Part shown: piece after piece, positions 1 through 5,902 of the stretch
Layout of the letters: each line of letters begins with the position of its first letter
Position numbering within the stretch: position 1 is the stretch's first letter
Assembly: GCA_946885925.1 (NCBI GenBank)
Contig: CAMPHP010000193.1
Coordinates: forward strand, 1 to 6,412
DNA length: 6,412 bases
Direction of reading: 5' to 3'
Source: an uncultured Litorilinea sp.
GTDB taxonomy: Bacteria > Chloroflexota > Anaerolineae > Caldilineales > Caldilineaceae
Made by a program: the position numbers and the translations under genes
Notes under the pieces: generated by a model
Told to the model about the DNA's origin: nothing
Seen by the model: only the letters and a program-made list of their open reading frames with translations
Database searches by the model: none

Positions 1-1
1 C

Positions 2-895
2 TATCTACCACCGGCCCCCTATGAGCGCATGTTCTATCATGGCAACGAAACCGACCCCAAGAATGATTCCATGAAACCAGTCATGGAATTCAAACCGTTC
101 CGCGACTTCTTTGCCAGTTGGATGCCGCCTGGGATTAGCGACAAAGATTATGTGATTGCCCAATATGATGGGGCCGTTGCCTACATGGATGCGGCAATCC
201 AAACCATCTTTACGGCGCTAGAGGCCAAGGGGCTGGCTGAAGATACAATTGTCATCGTCAATGGTGACCACGGCGAGACGCTTTATGAGCATGACTGCTA
301 CTTCGACCACCACGGTCTCTATGAGTGTACGCTTACTGTGCCGCTGATGATCCGCTATCCAGGTCGCGTTCCAGCCAGAAAGCGTATCAGTGGCTATAAC
401 CAACACAAAGACTTAGTTCCCACGATCTTAGAATTGGCCGAGATCGAGCGCGAGGATATCTGCTTCGACGGGCGCAGCCTAATGCAGTTGGTGCGCGGCG
501 AAGTGGCTTCCTTTGACTCTGAAATGTACATCACCGAGTGTACTTGGATGCGCAAGCATGGCTGGCGTACGCCAGAGTGGAAGCTTATCATTGCGCTAGA
601 GCCGGATTTCCACTTCAAGCCAGAGGTCGAGCTCTACAACCTGATTGCTGATCCTGCCGAAAACAACAACCTGGCAGAGTCCGAACCAGAAGTCGTCGCC
701 ATGCTCAAGGCGCGCCTTGAGCAATGGATTGCCAAACGCGAAGCCGAAACAGGCCTGCCCAATCCCATCCATAACCAGGGAGACTGGCATGGACACGAAG
801 GGGTTGGCCCCTTCAAGAGTTCACAACAGGCTTATGACACCATGCACATTGGCGATCCCAACCAAGCAGCGCGGCTGCAATCGCGTTCACGTTAA
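2..895 (+). CDS. Sulfatase (alkaline phosphatase superfamily), C-terminal part, cut by left window edge
   Basis: The frame is open from base 2, and residues before the first in-frame ATG (base 29) read YLPPAPYERM, typical sulfatase interior sequence, so the gene starts upstream and ATG 29 is not its start. The family hydrolyses sulfate esters with a formylglycine made from Cys or Ser; that motif lies outside the window. Visible here: the metal-binding stretch VNGDHGETLYEH (Asp/His at 266-271), then YFDHHGLYE followed by VPLMIRYPG, the usual core after the DHG motif. At the position where many sulfatases have a Lys this subgroup has DHH. The C-terminal subdomain contains ELYNLIADPAENNNLAE, a classic sulfatase tail signature. 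The last 50 or so residues are polar and look poorly conserved. About 297 residues are visible of a likely 450-500. The stop (893-895) is followed 14 bases later by the amidohydrolase, indicating one operon. Substrate unknown; a phosphonate or phosphodiester hydrolase of the same superfamily cannot be excluded. Confidence 0.9.
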   Translation, partial: YLPPAPYERMFYHGNETDPKNDSMKPVMEFKPFRDFFASWMPPGISDKDYVIAQYDGAVAYMDAAIQTIFTALEAKGLAEDTIVIVNGDHGETLYEHDCYFDHHGLYECTLTVPLMIRYPGRVPARKRISGYNQHKDLVPTILELAEIEREDICFDGRSLMQLVRGEVASFDSEMYITECTWMRKHGWRTPEWKLIIALEPDFHFKPEVELYNLIADPAENNNLAESEPEVVAMLKARLEQWIAKREAETGLPNPIHNQGDWHGHEGVGPFKSSQQAYDTMHIGDPNQAARLQSRSR

Positions 896-899
896 GGAG
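894..899 (+). promoter_or_regulatory. Ribosome binding site of the amidohydrolase gene
   Basis: AAGGAG overlaps the TAA stop of the upstream sulfatase and lies 10 bases before ATG 910. It supports that start and suggests coupled translation of the two genes. Confidence 0.7.
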
Positions 900-909
900 C
901 AGACGGACC

Positions 910-1761
910 ATGATCATTGACAGCCATTGTCACGCCTGGACTTACTGGCCCTATGAGCCACCCGTACCCGACCCGGAATCACGCGGGCGCATTGAACAAT
1001 TACTCTTTGCAATGGATCAAAGTGGTGTAGACCGCGCTATGTTTGTTTGTGGGCGCATCGACCACAACCCAGAAAACAACGAGTATATTGCCGAGCAGGT
1101 AAAACGCTTCCCCGACCGCCTTTATCAAGTCGCCGATGTGGATTGCTTCTGGTGGCCTACCTATCACACACCAGGGGCAGCCGACCGTCTGATTGAGACC
1201 GCAGATCGTTTTTCGCTGGTGGGCTTTACCCATTACCTGGCAAGCGAGGACGATGGCAGTTGGCTCCTCACGGACGAAGGCATGGCCTTCTTTCGCGCTG
1301 CCGCCGAACGCAACCTGCTCGCCAGCATCTCGTGTTCCCCTCACCACCTGGCCCCTCTGCGCCAGGTGGCAGCAGCCTTTCCCAGCCTGCCCATCTTGAT
1401 CCACCACATGGGCATGGTCAAAGCTGCCGAACGCTGGCCCCACCCCAATCTGCAGGAAGTGCTGCGCTGTGCCCAACTCCCCAATATGTATGTCAAGGTC
1501 TCTGGTTTTGCCTACGCTGCCACCGTCAAATGGGACTTCCCCTATTCGGAGACACTTTGGCTTGTGCGTAAGCTCTATGAAAACTTTGGCCCAGATCGCC
1601 TTTGTTGGGGTTCAGACTATCCTGTCGTACGCCAGTTTATGACCTACCGGCACTCGCTTGAAGTCTTCCGCACCCACTGCACCTTTGTTACCCCAGAAGA
1701 TAAAGAATTGATTCTGGGCAAAAGCCTCTATCGACTCTTGCAGGAGCGACAGCCAGCATGA
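910..1761 (+). CDS. Amidohydrolase-2 family metal-dependent TIM-barrel hydrolase, possible sugar lactonase
   Basis: A 283-residue protein beginning MIIDSHCHAW. The HxH metal motif (His6, His8) right at the N-terminus, the central LIHHMG (His165/166) and the late CWGSDYP (Asp236) are, in order, the marks of the amidohydrolase_2 family (COG2159/COG3618 type). Length and the absence of an extra N-terminal domain fit. There is no signal peptide, so it is cytoplasmic. Family members include L-fucono- and L-rhamnonolactonases, 2-pyrone-4,6-dicarboxylate lactonase and decarboxylases such as ACMSD. The sugar-enzyme neighbours, including a dehydrogenase three genes on, favour lactone hydrolysis, but this is inference. 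The residues 193-206 with KVSGFAY match the usual strand-7 region. ATG 910 is chosen because of the AAGGAG and because the HxH would be lost with any later start. Its stop overlaps the sulfotransferase start (ATGA). Confidence 0.88.
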   Translation: MIIDSHCHAWTYWPYEPPVPDPESRGRIEQLLFAMDQSGVDRAMFVCGRIDHNPENNEYIAEQVKRFPDRLYQVADVDCFWWPTYHTPGAADRLIETADRFSLVGFTHYLASEDDGSWLLTDEGMAFFRAAAERNLLASISCSPHHLAPLRQVAAAFPSLPILIHHMGMVKAAERWPHPNLQEVLRCAQLPNMYVKVSGFAYAATVKWDFPYSETLWLVRKLYENFGPDRLCWGSDYPVVRQFMTYRHSLEVFRTHCTFVTPEDKELILGKSLYRLLQERQPA

Positions 1762-2492
1762 CGCTCGTCACGATTATTGGCCGCGGCCATTCTGGTACGC
1801 GCGCCATCTCCCATACGCTCTATGCAAGCGGCGTTTACATGGGTGCGTCTATCAACCGCTCCGGCGATCTCATCCCGCCTGGCGACATGTACGAAGCTTG
1901 CCGGGTTCTGGCTCGTTATGTGGAGTGGAAGGGGGGAGTGAAGTGGGACTTTAGCAAGTTACACACCATGCCCATTCCCGACGAGTTTACGCAACTCATC
2001 CACTCCTACCTCAAAAGCGTGCTTGAGGAACACGAAAAGACGCCTGATGCTGTGGTGGGTTGGAAAATTCCTGAAACGACCCTGGTATATCCCTGGATCG
2101 TCCGCATGTTCCCCGGCATCAAGTACATCTTCTGGATTCGTGACCCGCGCGACTGTGTCCTCAACCGTCACATTACCGACGATCTACGCACCTTTGGCAT
2201 CTCCTACCCGGAGACCGAGGATGTGCGTTTACGCCGCGCCATTTCGTGGAAATACCAATACGAATTGGTCAAGGCTACCCCACGCCCTGCCAACTGGATC
2301 GAAGTGCGCTTTGAGGATTTTGTCTTGCAGCAAGAGGCGACACTGGCGCGTCTAGAAGCGTACTTAGGCATTCCTTTGGGTCGCATTGTCGTGCGCCCCG
2401 ACGCCGTGGAACGTTACAAGCTTGACGATCAAACCCATTCCTTTGATTTCTTCGCACCAGAGCTCGCCCACTATGGCTATGTCACAGCCTAA
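1758..2492 (+). CDS. Sulfotransferase-like protein (PAPS-dependent family, small)
   Basis: A 244-residue protein. Residues 3-16 form a beta strand plus phosphate loop (IIGRGHSGTRA), the 5'-phosphosulfate loop of sulfotransferases; it lacks the GK[ST] of Walker A kinases. Residues 122-138 (KYIFWIRDPRDCVLNRH) form the 3'-phosphate-binding motif with Arg128; the Ser normally eight residues later is Asn136. Residues 183-207 contain VRFEDFVLQQ then LEAYLGIPL, the C-terminal signature shared by bacterial sulfotransferases. Also GWKIPE at 101-106. It would transfer sulfate from PAPS to a hydroxyl or amine of an unknown acceptor. No signal peptide or membrane segment is seen, so it is cytosolic. The length is a little below the usual 260-300 residues but both ends of the fold are present. 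The start ATG overlaps the upstream TGA; an AGGAG at 1742-1746 lies 11 bases upstream. It sits between two sulfatases, which is odd. Acceptor and activity are not predictable here. Confidence 0.82.
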   Translation: MTLVTIIGRGHSGTRAISHTLYASGVYMGASINRSGDLIPPGDMYEACRVLARYVEWKGGVKWDFSKLHTMPIPDEFTQLIHSYLKSVLEEHEKTPDAVVGWKIPETTLVYPWIVRMFPGIKYIFWIRDPRDCVLNRHITDDLRTFGISYPETEDVRLRRAISWKYQYELVKATPRPANWIEVRFEDFVLQQEATLARLEAYLGIPLGRIVVRPDAVERYKLDDQTHSFDFFAPELAHYGYVTA

Positions 2493-3846
2493 TATCCTTC
2501 TTGTCCATGTCGACCAACATCGCTATGACTGCGTGGGTGCTGCTGGGCATCCGCTGATCCAGACGCCTTCCTTGGACCGCTTGGCCCGGGAAGGGGTCTA
2601 TTACACGCATGCCTACACACCTATCCCGGTCTGCACCCCCGCACGTACCAGTTTGCTCACAGGAACTTGGCCCTCGCAGCACGGCTTCATCGCCAACGCC
2701 GACAGCGAGATTCACCCACCCAGCGACCTGACGCTACCCACGCTCTATGGCGCGCTGCATGAGGCAGATTACTATATAGGGCATGTTGGCAAGTGGCACG
2801 TCCATCGCCATTTGTCACCCAGTCACTTTGGTGCAGATGACTATATACCGGAAACCGAATACTCCACCTGGCGCGCAGCCCAAGGATTACCACCCAAGCC
2901 AAAGCAGAACGGCTTTTTTGGCGAAACTGACCCCTCTGTAACACCGGAGCAGACCGCGCTCGCATGGGGTGCTGATCAGACGATTGCACTTCTGGGCAAA
3001 GCAGCGCAACAGGAACGCCCATTCTTCTTGCGTTGGGACCCCAGCGAGCCACACCTGCCTAACGTAGTTCCCGAACCCTATGCATCGCTCTACCCGCCCG
3101 CCACCATTCCACCTTGGCCCTCCTATCCCGATCCGCTGCTGGACAAGCCCTATATCCAGCACAAACAACGCCAGACCTGGGGGATCAGCCAGTGGACATG
3201 GGCAGATTGGGCACCGATTGTCGGTCGCTATCTGGGTGAGATCACCCTGCTTGACCATCAACTCGGGCGCATCCTCACTGAACTCGACCGCTTAGGGCTC
3301 ACAGAAAATACGATGGTTATCTATACCGCCGACCACGGTGATCTCTGTGGCGGACACGGGTTGATCGACAAACATTTTGTCATGTATGAAGAGCTTGTGC
3401 GCGTTCCCTTACTGGTACGCTGGCCCAAAATCTTGCCAAAAGATACAATTTGTGGTACATTTATTTGTTCAGAACTAGATGTGGCGCACACCATTTGCAC
3501 AGCAGCGGGCATCACTCCACCCAGCAGCTTTGCAGGTGTCAACCTCATCACTGAACTAACAACACCATCGCGTGAGGATATCTTTTCAGCGTACTTTGGC
3601 AACCAGTTGGGGCTCTTCAGCCAGCGTATGGTGCGTGATCGCCATTGGAAATACGTGTGGAATGTTACGGCGGAAGATGAACTCTATAATCTTGACGAAG
3701 ATCCTGGAGAGATAAACAATCTCGCGACGAATGATGATTACCGGCGCGATCTTCAGCAGATGCGAGCAAAGCTACTCGCATGGATGGAAAAGACTGGTGA
3801 TCGCATTTTGAATAGTTGGACACGTCGCCAACTAGGAGTTTTATGA
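2479..3846 (+). CDS. Sulfatase, Cys-type formylglycine-dependent, cytoplasmic
   Basis: A 455-residue protein from ATG 2479 (MSQPNILLVHVDQHRYD); ATG 2473 would add two residues. Both starts lie inside the end of the sulfotransferase gene and no strong Shine-Dalgarno is visible, so translation is probably coupled. The frame stays open further upstream, but that part has no sulfatase character. The catalytic set is complete: metal ligands Asp12/Gln13, the perfect signature PVCTPARTSLLTG with Cys52 (converted to formylglycine) and Arg56, Lys105 and His107 in GKWHVH, His192 in SEPHLPN, Asp285/His286 in TADHGD and Lys298. The C-terminus has ELYNLDEDPGEINNLA, the usual closing motif. There is no signal peptide, so a sulfated substrate would have to enter the cell. 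Cys-type sulfatases are activated by FGE or anSME, neither of which is in this window. The Asp-Gln pair resembles choline-sulfatase and phosphonate monoester hydrolase relatives, so the natural ester is uncertain. Confidence 0.93.
   Translation: MSQPNILLVHVDQHRYDCVGAAGHPLIQTPSLDRLAREGVYYTHAYTPIPVCTPARTSLLTGTWPSQHGFIANADSEIHPPSDLTLPTLYGALHEADYYIGHVGKWHVHRHLSPSHFGADDYIPETEYSTWRAAQGLPPKPKQNGFFGETDPSVTPEQTALAWGADQTIALLGKAAQQERPFFLRWDPSEPHLPNVVPEPYASLYPPATIPPWPSYPDPLLDKPYIQHKQRQTWGISQWTWADWAPIVGRYLGEITLLDHQLGRILTELDRLGLTENTMVIYTADHGDLCGGHGLIDKHFVMYEELVRVPLLVRWPKILPKDTICGTFICSELDVAHTICTAAGITPPSSFAGVNLITELTTPSREDIFSAYFGNQLGLFSQRMVRDRHWKYVWNVTAEDELYNLDEDPGEINNLATNDDYRRDLQQMRAKLLAWMEKTGDRILNSWTRRQLGVL
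3834..3838 (+). promoter_or_regulatory. Ribosome binding site deciding the dehydrogenase start
   Basis: AGGAG inside the end of the sulfatase gene, four bases before ATG 3843 and nineteen before the alternative ATG 3858. It favours 3843, whose ATG overlaps the sulfatase TGA. Confidence 0.55.
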
Positions 3847-4895
3847 AGGATTTACAGATGATTTCCGAATTAATCGCCCCAGCCCCAAATCAAATTGGCT
3901 GGCGCGAAGTCCCGTATTCGCCATTAATGCCCCACCAGATTCGAGTGCGTGCTCATTACGGTGCAGCGAAACATGGGACTGAGATGTCCCTGTTCAACGG
4001 TACGGCAAGTACTCGCGGGGGCTATGATACAACGCTCCGCCTCCATCGCCCTGAATTACCGGGTGTCACTTTCCCGGTCAGGCTCGGCAACATTATTGTT
4101 GGCGAAGTGATTGAAGTCGGTAGCGAGGTGACTCGCCACGCAGTTGGCGATCTAGTTTTTGGTTATGGCTCATTCGCTCAGGAGCATGTCTGGCCCGAGA
4201 CCGTGCGCCGTTTGCCTCCAGGTGTATCCTGGCAAGCAGCTTGCTGTCTAGATCCGGTCGAGTTTGCGCTGGGTGCTCTGCGCGATGGCAACGTACGAAT
4301 TGGTGATGCTGTGGCGGTCTTTGGCATGGGGGCCATTGGCCTCTTTGTCGTGCAGTTGGCAAAGCTTGCCGGGGCCTATCCGGTGATTGCCGTTGATCCG
4401 CTGGCGTCTCGCCGCGAGTTGGCGTTGCAATGTGGTGCAGATAAAGTGATCGATCCTTCCAATACGGACACGGGCTTGGTCATCAAGGAATCAACAGAAG
4501 GCCGCGGTGCGGATGTTTGCATCGAATATAGTGGTAGCCACCATGCATTGAATGCTGCGCTGCGTGGCGTTGCCTATTTGGGCACAGTCGTCGCAGGAGC
4601 TTGGCCGGGTGTCTATCCTAGCGGTCTGGATTTCGGGGCCGAAGCGCACATGAACCGCCCTCGCATTGTTTTCTCAAGGGCGTGCAGCGAGCCAAATCCA
4701 GACTATCCAAACTGGAATGAGGACCGCATCTTTGATGTTGCCTGGCGGTATCTCGCGTCGGGTCAGCTTCTCACGACACCGATTATTCAACCAATTGTTG
4801 ATTTTGAGGATCTTCCAGAGGTCTATCCGAAAATCGCCCTCACCCCCCATGAGATTATCAAATTGGGCGTGCGCTTTCCCGACGCACCTGCCTAA
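3843..4895 (+). CDS. Medium-chain dehydrogenase/reductase lacking canonical zinc ligands
   Basis: A 350-residue protein, normal length for the MDR superfamily. The N-terminal GroES-like domain (about 20-130) includes the hallmark IIVGEVIEVGSEV and VGDLVFGYG. The Rossmann domain (about 145-290) has the FGMGAIG dinucleotide loop (Gly161, Gly163, Gly166), and Asp185 at the end of the second strand (VIAVDP) points to NAD(H) rather than NADP(H). The catalytic zinc set of alcohol and polyol dehydrogenases is not recognisable: the usual Cys position reads GAAKHGTE (40-47) and the usual GHE reads GNI (82-84). No four-Cys structural zinc lobe is present. Automatic annotation would probably say zinc-binding alcohol dehydrogenase, but that label is doubtful. 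It would oxidise or reduce a hydroxyl/carbonyl on a sugar-like substrate, inferred from context only. The start at 3843 is chosen for the ATGA overlap and AGGAG; ATG 3858 would also retain the fold. Confidence 0.88.
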   Translation: MKDLQMISELIAPAPNQIGWREVPYSPLMPHQIRVRAHYGAAKHGTEMSLFNGTASTRGGYDTTLRLHRPELPGVTFPVRLGNIIVGEVIEVGSEVTRHAVGDLVFGYGSFAQEHVWPETVRRLPPGVSWQAACCLDPVEFALGALRDGNVRIGDAVAVFGMGAIGLFVVQLAKLAGAYPVIAVDPLASRRELALQCGADKVIDPSNTDTGLVIKESTEGRGADVCIEYSGSHHALNAALRGVAYLGTVVAGAWPGVYPSGLDFGAEAHMNRPRIVFSRACSEPNPDYPNWNEDRIFDVAWRYLASGQLLTTPIIQPIVDFEDLPEVYPKIALTPHEIIKLGVRFPDAPA

Positions 4896-4900
4896 TGCGA

Positions 4901-4929
4901 CAAAAGACACTGTGATCAAAACACTGTGA
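4901..4929. repeat. Imperfect direct repeat in the dehydrogenase-isomerase gap
   Basis: ACACTGTGA occurs at 4907-4915 and again at 4921-4929, each preceded closely by CAAAA, a 14-base period in the only sizeable gap of the plus-strand run. It could be a local duplication or a tandem protein-binding site upstream of the isomerase; short enough to be chance. Confidence 0.3.
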
Positions 4930-4932
4930 CTA

Positions 4933-4938
4933 AAGGAG
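4933..4938 (+). promoter_or_regulatory. Ribosome binding site of the sugar isomerase gene
   Basis: AAGGAG seven bases before ATG 4946, the best-spaced Shine-Dalgarno in the window. It selects ATG 4946 over the adjoining TTG at 4943. Confidence 0.8.
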
Positions 4939-4945
4939 ATAGTTG

Positions 4946-5743
4946 ATGAAACTCGGTGCAAATTCCGTTCTCTTTGGCGGCTATGATCTAGAAACAGCTT
5001 TTAAGCACATCGCCCTCGCTGGCTATGACGGCATCGAGGTCTCCGCCATTGACGGCATGAGCGAGCATTTGGTACTGGATCGCTGGCGCGAGATCACCCC
5101 CACCATCAAGCAGCTTGCCCAGAGCTACAACTTGGAGTTGCTGGCAATGGAGCAGCCTTCGCGCGATCCGGCTAAGATGGAACTCGCTATGCAAGCTGCC
5201 ACCGAGCTTGGCATTCCCATCATCAACTGTGGCCCTGGTGGCAAGAGTGGCGAACCAGGCAGTCTGGAACAGACCATCAATGATTTGGGCGAATTGGTCA
5301 CGATGGCAGAGCGCTATGGCATCACCCTCTGTGTCAAGGCTCATGTAGGACACAGCGTCTACAATACGCCGACGACTCTGGAGGTGATGAAGGCGATCTC
5401 TTCGCCCAACTTTGGCATTGACATGGATCCCTCCCATATCTACCGTGCCAACGAGAATCCGGTTGAGGCCATCGCCGCGGTCATCTCGCGTGTCAAGCAT
5501 GTCCACATTCGCGACTGCAAAGGTCGCCAGCAAGGACCAGGCAAGCCCGAAATGCAGGCCAATGGCCGCGGGGATATTGATCTAGTAGGTTATGTGCGTG
5601 TGCTCCATGAGGGCGGCTACACTGGCCCGCTCGACTTGGAGATCATTGGAGCCAAAGAGTACAGCTTGGAGCAATGCTGCACCATCGCCGCTGAATCACG
5701 CGGCCACATGCAAGCATCACTGCAAGCCTGTGGCGCACGCTAA
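4946..5743 (+). CDS. Sugar (phosphate) isomerase/epimerase, xylose isomerase-like TIM barrel
   Basis: A 265-residue protein of the AP_endonuc_2/xylose isomerase-like family (COG1082). It opens KLGANSVLF, and the AGYDGIEVS segment (25-33) is the typical first-strand motif. Likely metal or catalytic residues are Asp159/Asp161 and His164 in FGIDMDPSHI, His187 in VKHVHIRD, and Glu232 in DLEIIG. Where tagatose/psicose 3-epimerases carry a metal-ligand Glu, this protein has Lys131 (LCVKAHVG), so the active site differs from the best-studied members. Such enzymes interconvert keto/aldo sugars, epimerise sugars or dehydrate inositol derivatives; the substrate here is unknown. It is cytoplasmic, with no signal peptide. 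It lies 50 bases after the dehydrogenase on the same strand and is the last gene of the run, just before a strong inverted repeat. The last 15 residues look like an unconserved tail. Confidence 0.88.
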   Translation: MKLGANSVLFGGYDLETAFKHIALAGYDGIEVSAIDGMSEHLVLDRWREITPTIKQLAQSYNLELLAMEQPSRDPAKMELAMQAATELGIPIINCGPGGKSGEPGSLEQTINDLGELVTMAERYGITLCVKAHVGHSVYNTPTTLEVMKAISSPNFGIDMDPSHIYRANENPVEAIAAVISRVKHVHIRDCKGRQQGPGKPEMQANGRGDIDLVGYVRVLHEGGYTGPLDLEIIGAKEYSLEQCCTIAAESRGHMQASLQACGAR

Positions 5744-5766
5744 GTTTACTCAAAATGACCGGTGCC

Positions 5767-5811
5767 GTCATTCCGCGCCCAATGAGCTCCCGCCCTAGGG
5801 CGCGGAATGAC
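5767..5811. terminator. Perfect 14-bp inverted repeat between convergent genes; possible bidirectional terminator or REP-like element
   Basis: The arms GTCATTCCGCGCCC (5767-5780) and GGGCGCGGAATGAC (5798-5811) are exact reverse complements around a 17-base loop. The location, 23 bases after the isomerase stop and between converging genes, suits a shared terminator. However, the nearest T run on the plus strand (5820-5823) is short and eight bases beyond the stem, so it is not a textbook intrinsic terminator. The ends starting GTCATTCC resemble dispersed palindromic repeats common in several bacterial genomes, so a REP-like unit is an equal possibility. Confidence 0.5.
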
Positions 5812-5879
5812 AAGGCTACTTTTCGTCCTAAATGAGACGCAATCAACAAACCACCTTCCTGGAAGCCACTCCTCGCGGC

Positions 5880-5902
5880 TTCAACCTACGTGATAGGTTG
5901 AA
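5880..5902. repeat. 9-bp inverted repeat spanning the nanE stop codon
   Basis: TTCAACCTA (5880-5888) and TAGGTTGAA (5894-5902) are exact reverse complements with a 5-base loop. The hairpin includes the nanE stop (5881-5883) and its last codons. An alternative stem (GAAGCC 5862-5867 with GGCTTC 5877-5882) overlaps it just past the stop on the nanE strand. Either could help end or stabilise the nanE transcript; no U tract makes this certain. Confidence 0.4.

Noticed and set aside
1000..1476. Minus-strand open frame of 158 codons opposite the amidohydrolase
   Set aside because: Antisense shadow of a well-supported gene, with no domain signal and no ribosome site considered convincing.
1764..1805. 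P-loop of the third gene read as a kinase Walker A
   Set aside because: The loop is GRGHSGTR without the GK[ST], and the IRDPRD and VRFEDF...YLGIPL motifs fit sulfotransferases.
2386..2478. Upstream TTG start extending the second sulfatase by about 31 residues
   Set aside because: The extension lies fully inside the sulfotransferase gene in another frame, has no sulfatase character, and the fold's first strand begins right after ATG 2479.
3437..3475. AT-richer stretch as an internal promoter
   Set aside because: No convincing pair of -35 and -10 boxes at proper spacing, and it encodes conserved sulfatase sequence.
3816..3842. Upstream TTG start for the dehydrogenase
   Set aside because: ATG 3843 overlaps the preceding stop as ATGA and has AGGAG just upstream; the TTG extension has neither.
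4988..5533. Minus-strand open frame of 181 codons opposite the isomerase
   Set aside because: It lies wholly antisense to a clear family member, and its translation shows no recognisable motif; such frames arise from codon bias.
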